A program made the translations under genes and the position numbers. From Hyparrhenia diplandra (lineage: Eukaryota > Streptophyta > Magnoliopsida > Poales > Poaceae), in assembly GCA_015847255.1 (NCBI GenBank), contig JADLZK010000370.1:186001-250000 (forward strand): a DNA stretch of 64,000 nucleotides. Reading direction: 5' to 3'. Positions within the stretch are counted from its first letter, which is position 1. Every line of letters starts with the position of its first letter. Below, one piece after another: positions 55,991 to 64,000 of this stretch. A model generated the notes under the pieces. It worked only from the letters and a program-made list of their open reading frames with translations. It was not told where the DNA came from and ran no database searches.

Positions 55991-57715
55991 ATTTTTTTTA
56001 GATAATGGATAATACAATCCGGCCTCTATATCTAGGGATGTACACAGCCAATTATTATAGAGTTTGGGAAATGAAAAAACAACCGCAAATCAGGTGTCTG
56101 TAACATAGACATAGGAACTAAAGCAAACGGAATAGATGCTTCCACCCACTATTGAAAATTTCTAAGGCAACCCTCCAATTGTTTGCCCAATGCAACCAGG
56201 GCGTCCTTTGCTTGCTCAACATGCTGTAATTGGGCTTAGAAGCGCAACCAATAAGCTCCCCTGAAGATAACCTGCATAATAGAGTTAGATTTTAATTTTT
56301 TAAAAATCGTGTCATTGCGACATCTCCAGATGGCCCAAAATAAGGCAGCTACACCAACCCAAATCAGTGGCTTAGATTGTTTATGTTGATTATTAAGCCA
56401 AGTACCAAACATATGGTTAATGTAAAAGCGAGGTTGGGTAAGGTAAGTAGCATAGAAAATAATCCTCCAAATAATCTTGGCAAAAGGGAAATAAAAAAAG
56501 AGGTGTTGGATAGTTTCATTCATGTTACGACACTCACATTTCTGACTCCCTTTCCAATTTTTCCTAGCAAGGTTGTCTTTTGTCAAAACGACACCTCTTT
56601 GGACAAACCAGAGGAAGATTTTAATTCTTAGAGGTATTTTCCATTTCCAGATTCTCTTATGTTGGAACGGTGGATTTGCATCTATAACATTTAGATACAT
56701 AGAGCGGATGGAGAATACTCAAGACCGGATAAGAGCCATTTAAAATAGTATTTGCCATCCACCGAGCCACATTAGAAACCTAAGTTACTAGGTTAAGCCA
56801 CTCAACAAGGTTATTATCCACTAAAGATCTCCTAAATGAAATATTGGGAGGATTAGAGGATATAACTTTCGAAATCGTTGCATATTGATCCCCTGGCTAT
56901 ATTATATAAGCTCGGGTATCTAAGTTTGAGGGGCTTATCACCTAACCAAGTATCATCCCGAACCTTATCTTGGTTCCATCCTTAATCGAAAAACTTGACC
57001 TTTAGCAATCACCTCATCTTTAATATGCATGAGGCCTCTCCAAAAATGAGAGTCGGTGGGTTTGGCGGACACTTGGGTTAGAGTCTTGGAAATTCAAATA
57101 TTTATTCCTTAGCAAGGATTTGCGGGTACCATCGGTGTTTATAAGATTACCAATCCATTTGGCCCATAAACACTTGTTCTGTAGGTATAAATCTATAATT
57201 CCAAGACCATCTTGATCCTTAGGGCGACAAAGAATGTCCCACTTAGCGAGTCTATATTTATGTTTTTCTGTAGACCCTTCCCAGAAGAATCTTGATCTGA
57301 ATTTATCAAGATTTTTGAGAACCTATTTTGGGATCTCAAAAAAGGACATCATGAACATTGGGAGACTACTTAGGACAGAGTTTAACAAAACAAGTCTCCC
57401 CATAGGATAGGTGTTTAGCTTTCCAACAAGAAAGTTTTTTGTTCAAAGCGTTCTTCCACCTTTCTCCATTCAGAATTTATGAGTTGTCTATGGTGCATTG
57501 GGATACCTAAATATCTGAAAGGATATGCCCCTGTATTACAACCAAAGAGTGTTGTATAATAATGTTCCAACTCTTTGACAACACCATAACAGAAGATTTC
57601 ACTTTTGCGGAAATTAATCTTTAGACCGGATAATTGTTCAAAAACGCATAGCAAGAGTTTTAGATTTTTTGCTTGCTCTGGGTCATGGTCTAAAAAGATA
57701 ATGGTATCATCGGCA
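55991..57715 (-). mobile_element. LINE ORF2 fragment, reverse orientation, cut by the next element
   Basis: On the minus strand, 57715-57415 encodes the end of the reverse transcriptase palm: the ADD of the catalytic YADD box (57714-57706), then 'LSGLKINFRKSE' and 'YPFRYLGIPMHHRQL'. The zf-RVT region lies at 56700-56236, with 'IPLRIKIFLWFVQRGVVLTK' and 'CECRNMNETIQHLFF'. Between them the frame is broken. A T-run at 55992-55999 is the likely reversed poly(A) tail. The upstream half of the LINE is missing because an LTR begins at 57716. Confidence 0.85.
57711..57715. repeat. Predicted target-site duplication CGGCA (left copy)
   Basis: The five bases of LINE sequence directly beside the LTR. 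The matching copy should lie beyond the right edge of the window. Confidence 0.5.
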
Positions 57716-58363
57716 TGTTGAGCTGGGGGTTCTCAACACGGTTGGACACCTCCACTCAAGCGGAGCCCTGAGGGGAGCTGTGAAGGGTGACGTGCTACAA
57801 AGCACTAGGGAAAATGATAAAAGTCCATAAATGGAATTCACCAACCTCCTTATTGGGGGAGGACTCCTCCCTATTTATAGTTTTACAATGGTCGGGGGAT
57901 ACAAGATTACAAATCTGCCCTTCAATATTCCCGGCATATTCCCCTACTCTTAAACACGGCGCGGGCTCTTCACGAACTTGCACACTCCGCGACCGCCCTC
58001 TCCCTTCTTTGGGCCCGTCTTTGCGACTCGGACCCATGACCGGGGAGACCTTCGCGAGCCCTCCTCCGTGGTTCTTTGGAGCCGGTGTGATCTGGTTCCT
58101 CAATCGGCTCCGCCGGGCGTCGGGGAAGAGTGGGCGGAGCGGCGGCCTCCGACCTCCCTCAGGGGCTGAGAAGGTCCGACCCGTGGGAGTGCCATCCGGC
58201 GGAGATGGGGGCCTCCGCCTACTCGGTGGCGGAGGTGCGGAGGTTGTCCGCTTCACTTGAAAGGGCACAACATCATAAACTTGATTGTTAGCATAGACCT
58301 CCTCGGCGCGTTTCCTCTGCCCGCGTTCACCTCCGCTCGTGCGGCGGGATCCGTATCCCAACA
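57716..58363 (-). repeat. LTR (3' LTR in element orientation) of a second gypsy element
   Basis: Plus-strand ends are TGTTGAGCTGGGGG and GTATCCCAACA, giving TGTTG...CAACA termini. A minus-strand TATA box CTATAAATAG is at 57871-57880. Beyond 58363 lies CTCAAGGGGGAAC on the minus strand, a polypurine tract directly before the LTR start. This fixes the orientation: the internal region runs to higher coordinates and is read on the minus strand. Confidence 0.85.
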
Positions 58364-58599
58364 GTTCCCCCTTGAGGGCGAAAGGTCACAAGCGGAGCCG
58401 TGCCTTCGCTCTCAGCCGTTTGCGGTATTAGCGGAGGTGTTGAGGGTTCCCCGGCGATTCGCGAGGGACCTTCAGCGGTGGAGAATTTGAAGCGTCGGGT
58501 CACAACGGACGTAAAGGCGCCCCTCAAGGTCGAGGTGACCATTTTCTGCCCGTTGGTCGCGACGGTGCGTCTTGGGATGCGAAGGGTCGCAGGGACGGC

Positions 58600-58607
58600 T
58601 ATAAAAG
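58600..58607 (+). promoter_or_regulatory. TATA box upstream of the second antisense gene
   Basis: TATAAAAG, about 147 bp before ATG 58747, followed by a pyrimidine-rich leader. Its relation to the downstream ORF parallels 17649-17656 and 17476 in the first element. Confidence 0.55.
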
Positions 58608-58746
58608 GCGGCTCCCCCCCTGGGCGGAGGGTTACCCCTGCCATCGCTTTCACTGTCGTTTGCTTTCGCCTCCTTGCACGTCCTTGCTTTGTCTCTCCCC
58701 CTCGCATCAACTTGCCTCCGCTTGCTTTAGTGGCTCGCTTAGTTGT

Positions 58747-61700
58747 ATGCGCGCTTGTTCCAGTTCGCTTAGCGTAAGGGGCCGCTTCCCCCGTCGTGAG
58801 TTGTTTGGGCCATACGCGGAGCTCCTCCCGTATCGTTCGAGTCAATTTGCTCGTCTTTACGAGGAGTGTATGGTAGACGCTGCCCGTGCTCAAGACTTGG
58901 AAGACACTCTCTCTGACGTCGAGGCGTCCGTCGGCGATCTCATGGCGCGCGAAGATGTCGATGCTACGTATGAGCTGGGTCCGTCGAAGATGACCCAGGG
59001 GATGCTTTGACGAGCTCCGCCAAAAAGGGTTTCATTGGTGCCAATTGCGAGGTGAAGCTTCCACGGGGGGAGACTGGTTCGAAGCTACGGAACCGCAGCG
59101 GTGGGGGATCGTTTTCAAGGATTTCTTCACCTGTGGCCTCCGCCTGCCTTACTGCTCGTTCTTGCGCACGGTCGTGGAGTCCTTCGGCGTCCAAATTCAT
59201 CGGCTCACCCCCACGCGTTTCTTGCCTTGTCGAAATTTGTGTGGGCTCGTGAATCCTACGGTGGGGAGGCGGAGACCAATACCTTCGTCGGCTTTTATGA
59301 GCTTCATAAGCAACCGAAGCCCGGAAGATGCGACGGGAGGCGAAGAAGCCGCAGATTCGGGTCTTTGCACATTCAGCCCAGCGCCGCCACCGAGGCGAGG
59401 GGAGAAGGCGGAGATCTCCTACGCCCGAGAAAAATAAATGGGAGCCCGGTTGGATGGACTCTGGTTTTATGCCAAGTCCTCACGGACGGAGAGGGCTGAT
59501 TGACCGGGGTTGAAGTTTGCCGGTATCCGTTCGCGTCGAAGCTTGTTCTCGGCCGACATCGTCTCCTCGGCGGATCGAGCGATAATCGGTCGGAGAAATG
59601 AGAGAAGAGCCGTGAAGCTTTCCTCTGGTGTGCGGTACTCCGGCGGACGCGATCTAGTGGAGGAGATCTCGCGCGGCGAAGTACTCACCCGCGGCGTCAC
59701 AAGGACCCGTTCGAGGTGGAGAGGGTCAATCTTCCGTGTTCGGGGACGCGGAGATGGTTTCGCATCCGCGCCTTGGCGTCCCAGCCACCGAAGGTGTTAG
59801 CGCGGATGCGCCGTTATGATGGTGGAGATGGAGGCCCGGGGAGATATTAGGCCCCATTACGACAAAAGAGTTTCTGGCGCGGAAGTCTCTCGGGGCGGGG
59901 ACCATGCCCCGTCTAAACCGCATTTTCGAGGAGATGGGGGTCATATATGGCAACCATAAGGTTCTGGCAAGGTTTTGGCAGACATTGAGCGGCACGAGGC
60001 CGAGGAGGCCGCAAAATTGGCTAAAAGGCGGCTGCTGGTGTCCCCCGCCCGTTCGAGAAACGGCAGCCCCCCGATGACCCGCGAAGTCAAAGAAGATTAA
60101 GACGGACGAGGGGGACCTCCGCGCGACCTTCTGGCGGCCCGTGGTTCTTTTGCTACGGCCAAGGAGGAGGCCAAGAAGAAGAAAAGTTGGCCCGCAAACC
60201 AAGCCGAGGCGGGCGTGCGAAGGGGGTCCCGCTCCGACTACCGTTGCCGGCGATGGGGCGGTCCGGCGAAGGTTCCGCTTCTTTGGGTCCCTCGATCTTT
60301 GCGGCGGTTTTGGTTGGCGGTGGGGGCTGGTTCGCCATGCGCTCGGACCGGTATGCCCCACCGTCAATGCTTCGTCGACGGGGCTCGTCGGCAAAGCGCG
60401 TCGTCGGAGGTGTCTAAGGCCATGGCCGATGCCATGGCTGATACGCCTGTTCTAGCGGCAGCCGCCGACTCAGCGAAGCCGGGGAGCATCCGGGGAGCGG
60501 TCGGTGCGAAGTCGCCCGTTAATGTGGCGGAGCGGGAGGTGGTGGTTAATTTCGCCAAGATTCGTTCGTGCCTCCGCCCGGCTTGAATCTTACCTACGCC
60601 CGAATCACGGGAGCTCCGTGCCGTGCATGAGGCATCTAAGGACGAGATCGAGGCGGAGAGCTGCGGAGTGAAGGTGGTGAAGGCCGCGGAGGTGTTGGAG
60701 GTGCCGTCTTTGGGGCGCCTCTACTCACGCCCGCCGACGGAGGTTTACCTTGTTGATTTGTTCTTTCATTTTGCTTTTTGGTGTGTGGTTCTTTAGGTAA
60801 CTTATTGTTTCTTGTTTCAGACGGTGGCGAAGCTGTTATTGGGCTGGGGGTGAGCTCTCCCCACGTTGCTGTTGAGGGAGACTTGAGTGAGTGCCCTAAT
60901 CCGTTTGTTTTCGCTTTGTTTCATTTCAACATGTTTGCGAGCTTGCTTAGTCTTCGATTAGATACTATTCTTAAATATTTTTTGAAGGGGACGTCTATGA
61001 AGTCTTCAACAAGGCTATAGACCAAAGTCTTTTCGGGTGCGGAGATGTTTTAATTGCGTAATGCTTTATTTTTTAATTTCTTTGGCGAAGGTCTAACCCG
61101 TGCGTTTTTTATAGATGACCACCGGTCTTGAGTGCCTTGGCGCCAAGGTTCACGAGGAACTTGTGGCACACGATAAGATCTGGTGGATTTGAAGGCGAAG
61201 GCCTCACTTTGGGTTGAGGAGAAGACTTCCTTGGAGAAGCCGGGTTGCCGAGGAGCGGGAGCTTCGCTCGAATGAAGGCCGCGGCGGCCAAGGAGGCCTT
61301 GAGGACAAGTTGGCTGCCCCGCGGAGAGGGCTGAAAAAGGCTCTCCGCGATGTTGAGGTGAAGCTTTCGAGGAGGCAACGCTAGCCTTAATTCGTCGCGT
61401 GCCCGGGCATCGGAGCGCGCAGAGGCAAGCGGACGCGATTTATGCGTCTTGTACCTCCGTTGCTCATGCCTACGCGGAGACCGTCACATCAGTTGGCGCG
61501 GTGGTTACGCCATTCCCTACGGATGGCGGAAGCGTAGGAACGTGTTGGCGTGGATGGCAAGGAACGTTGCCAAACTTCCAGACAACGGCTATTACTCGCA
61601 TCCTTTCTAGCGAGGGGTGTGATGACGCGTTGCGGCTTAGCGTGAAGGAGTCGCACCATCCATCGTGCTGGCGGAGCTTGGAGGCGGTGCGTTGAAGTTC

Positions 61701-61999
61701 GTGGGCTCGTTCATGAAGAAATTGCGGGCGGTCCATGGTCGAGCGGAGGCTGCATCCCTTGCTCGTTCCCTTTTCCAGGTAATTTTGGTGTTTGCAGTTT
61801 GTGCTTCTAGTTTTTCGCTCTCCTTGCCCTGCTGGTTCTAACTTATCTTTTTTGCGCAGGCCACTGCCCCGGCGGAGGTTCCCACCGATCGAGTCGGAGC
61901 ATTGGACGGTGCTCCCGGAGAGTCGCCTCTGCCTCAGGGTCCGGACGCGGGTAGGAGGCCGTCTACAGATGCCGAGGATGCGAGGATGCGGAGGGTGTA
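58747..61999 (+). pseudogene. Antisense gene of the second gypsy element, PF04195-like, with apparent introns
   Basis: Opens at ATG 58747 and stays open to about 59008 with an acidic stretch. After a frameshift, 59100-59290 carries 'FKDFFTCGLRLPYCSFLRTV', then 'VESFGVQIHRLTP' and 'FVWARESYGGEAETNTFVGF', the conserved core of plant PF04195 proteins. Later blocks include 'GAKVHEELVAHDKIWW' (61140) and 'ARNVAKLPDN' (61560). A C-terminal part resembling 'MKKLRAVHGRAEAASLARSLF' (61713 on) ends at a stop near 61999. GT-AG interruptions fit at 60743-60820, 60887-60987 and 61779-61860, with another acceptor at 61114. Frameshifts between blocks make it inactive as read. Function unknown. Confidence 0.6.
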
Positions 62000-64000
62000 G
62001 AAGATTAGAATTTTCCACTTTTTAGTCTTTTGCGCGGACATATGTCTCCGCTTGTAAAAAACTGCTTTGGAGTGTTACTAAATGGAAGTCTAATGTTTCA
62101 TTTTGAATCAATGATTTCCCGCGAGGGTTCCCGATGAGGTGCCTTGCGCGGGGAAGTGGATCCCTTGTGCTTTTATCGAGACGGCGTTTACGTTGATGGG
62201 GGTCTCTGGTTGTTTTGGAAGGACACCTTTGCCAACCCTAGTGTAGATGAAATGTATGAAGACGTTTTGTTTGACTTAGGTGACGCGCGAATGGGCGTTC
62301 TACGAACGATGTAGCTGGGAGGGTCCTCGCTTTGGATCTAACTAGGCTCTTTGTGTAATGATACGATTTTTATCAATAAAGCGGAGCTTGTTAGATTGCA
62401 TTCGACTCATTGGTTTGGTTACATTGCTTATTCTTTTTCTATTTTCCTCTCGAATTTTTATTCGGAGCCTTCGCTTAATGGATTTGACAGCCGGAGGATA
62501 GTCACTTGTTTGAGGCGCCAATTCGTTCCCTTCCGCCGTGAAGTACCCGCGTGGAGGAGCGCTGGTCTTGTGTTGAACCTCCGCTACCCATGTGGGGAAG
62601 CGTTTTTTATCGCTCCGCTTCACGGGTCTTTGGCAAAAGGATCTCGCATTTGGATACTTTATAGAACTTTGAAACTCGGGGGATGTTACGAATTCTTACG
62701 CGGTCTCCCCCGAGTTTGTCCAAATCTTTGGGATCATTACGATTTCTTACACGGTTTCTTCTTATTCGTGGTTATCTTTGGCGGAGGTTGACATCCGCAC
62801 TCATCCGCCGCTTCTAGTTTTCCTCGTGTAATTTTTGTTTTGGAATGATGGAGTGTCGTGGGGGGGGCTAGGCTTGTTTTATAGGGCTTGGACCATTAAG
62901 GGGACTTATTGATATTGTCCTTTGGTAGGTATGTTAGGTGGGTTGGGTTAGTATATAACCCCTTCATTCTCTCCCCCTTGGTTATCTCAGGTATGATGGG
63001 TCAGTCTAGCAGTGGCTTAGCAACCAGAGCATTGGTACCGTGTAAGGGTTCGTATTTGATGGTCTAGGCTGTGTACTTGGTTATCCTCCTATTCGTTGGC
63101 TGGAAGCTCAGACTAGAACAGGCACGGAGCTATTAACTCTTACCCATGTGCTATCAATTCTTGGCGATGAGCTTTGGTGGTTTCGGTGGCCACTTGATCA
63201 TTCTAGCGGTTTACTTCTTGAGTCGGACCTCGCTAGGGTGACTTCAGGTCTATTTTGTGTCCACCGTCGGAGGTCGACTTGGATGAAGAGGTCCTATGGC
63301 GGTCTGGCGGCTGCACGAGGAGGGCGCGTCGACGCTAGCGGAGGCTTCCTTGTGCGCTTGGGCGGCGTGAAATTTGTTGCCCTGCGTGGTGGTGTGTAGC
63401 TCATCTCCTCTGTCTTCTTTGTATGCGTGCTACCATTGTACCATCTTCTGCGAAGATGTTTGTAGCTTCCGGCAATTACAATGTCGAGCACCCGTGCAAT
63501 TTGTGAATATAATAAAAAGTAAAAAATGTTCTAAGTATCTTTGAAGCTTTTTGTGTTTACCCTCCTTGTTGCCTTTGTTGGCGGAGGTGTCGTGATGCGA
63601 CATGGATGGTCTTTTTCAGCTTTTTTTATTTTTGACACATACCGTTGTGCCACCTCGATGCCTACGCCGGGTAGGACTTTTCGAGGATTTTGGAGACCGT
63701 TTTGTTGGTCTTTGGAGGTCGTTTTTAGGTTAGAACCTCCGCGTTCCATCCGTAAAATGTCCTCTCGGCGTTTTGGCCACCTTCATCGAGTGCGTGGATC
63801 TGCGTTGCTAGTCACTTTCGACTTATGCTTTTCTTTCCGCTTTGGGGAAATTTCCTCTTTATATTTGAGAGGATTTTACATTAGTCTCGCCTCGTTAAAA
63901 ACCTCACCTCCGCTAGGAGTTCCCCTGTGAGGAAAAGAGTGTGAGACCTTGATTGAAAGCTGTAAAATCTACTGCTACTTATGAGAAAAGTAAAGTGGTG
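62000..64000. other. Remaining internal DNA of the second gypsy element
   Basis: GT-rich, low-complexity sequence with short open frames on both strands. None matches gag or pol in either orientation. It may be the leader of a further antisense transcript or untranslated DNA. Confidence 0.45.

Larger units (their letters stand above)
58364..64000 (-). mobile_element. 3' internal region of a second Tat-like gypsy element, running off the right edge
   Basis: The polypurine tract and 3' LTR at 57716-58376 place this as internal DNA of a minus-oriented element. It holds an antisense (plus-strand) PF04195-like gene, as in the first element. Gag and pol are not in the window, so the lineage is inferred from the antisense gene alone. 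Confidence 0.65.

Overview
The window is nuclear plant DNA, almost certainly from a grass and probably Oryza or a near relative. The evidence is intron-containing genes with GC-rich first exons, Stowaway-type MITEs with TA target sites, Helitron, hAT and CACTA non-autonomous elements, LINE and copia remnants, and Ty3/gypsy elements of the Tat lineage. The genus is inferred from family resemblance, not from a database match. No bacterial genes, rRNA, tRNA or CRISPR array was found.

Layout. 1-2827 is a reverse-oriented LTR that runs off the left edge. 2908-5731 holds MITEs, short repeats and a possible DNA transposon. 5737-21690 is a complete but heavily decayed Tat-lineage element: two LTRs of about 1.38 kb, the 5-bp target duplication ATTAT, gag, pol with two RNase H domains and integrase, and a 7-kb 3' region with antisense ORFs. 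21696-24463 is AT-rich intergenic DNA. 24464-26511 (minus) is an intact CYP72A-type cytochrome P450 (copy A, 528 aa). 26998-34090 is repeat-rich DNA. From 34.1 to 56.0 kb three plus-strand P450 copies lie in tandem. Copy B (34793-37676) and copy C (43113-46853) are broken by single-base indels; copy D (50950-55739, 526 aa) is intact. 55991-64000 is a LINE interrupted by a second, reverse-oriented Tat-like element that continues past the right edge.

The three tandem P450 units share upstream and downstream flanks. Each therefore serves as a natural empty site for insertions in the others. This dates to after the duplication a Helitron (39554-40228), a Stowaway-like MITE in intron 1 of B, a segment carrying an NPH3-like gene fragment in intron 1 of C, a CACTA element in intron 1 of D, and a long-terminal-repeat-type DNA element upstream of D. 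Several of these DNA elements carry GC-rich cargo.

The functional content is the P450 cluster: ER-anchored monooxygenases whose substrates cannot be read from sequence. The most unusual recurring structure is the antisense gene in both Tat elements, encoding the protein family Pfam calls a 'putative gypsy type transposon' protein. In each element it has its own TATA box, and in the second it has intron-like interruptions. I found no clear new defence or metabolic system.
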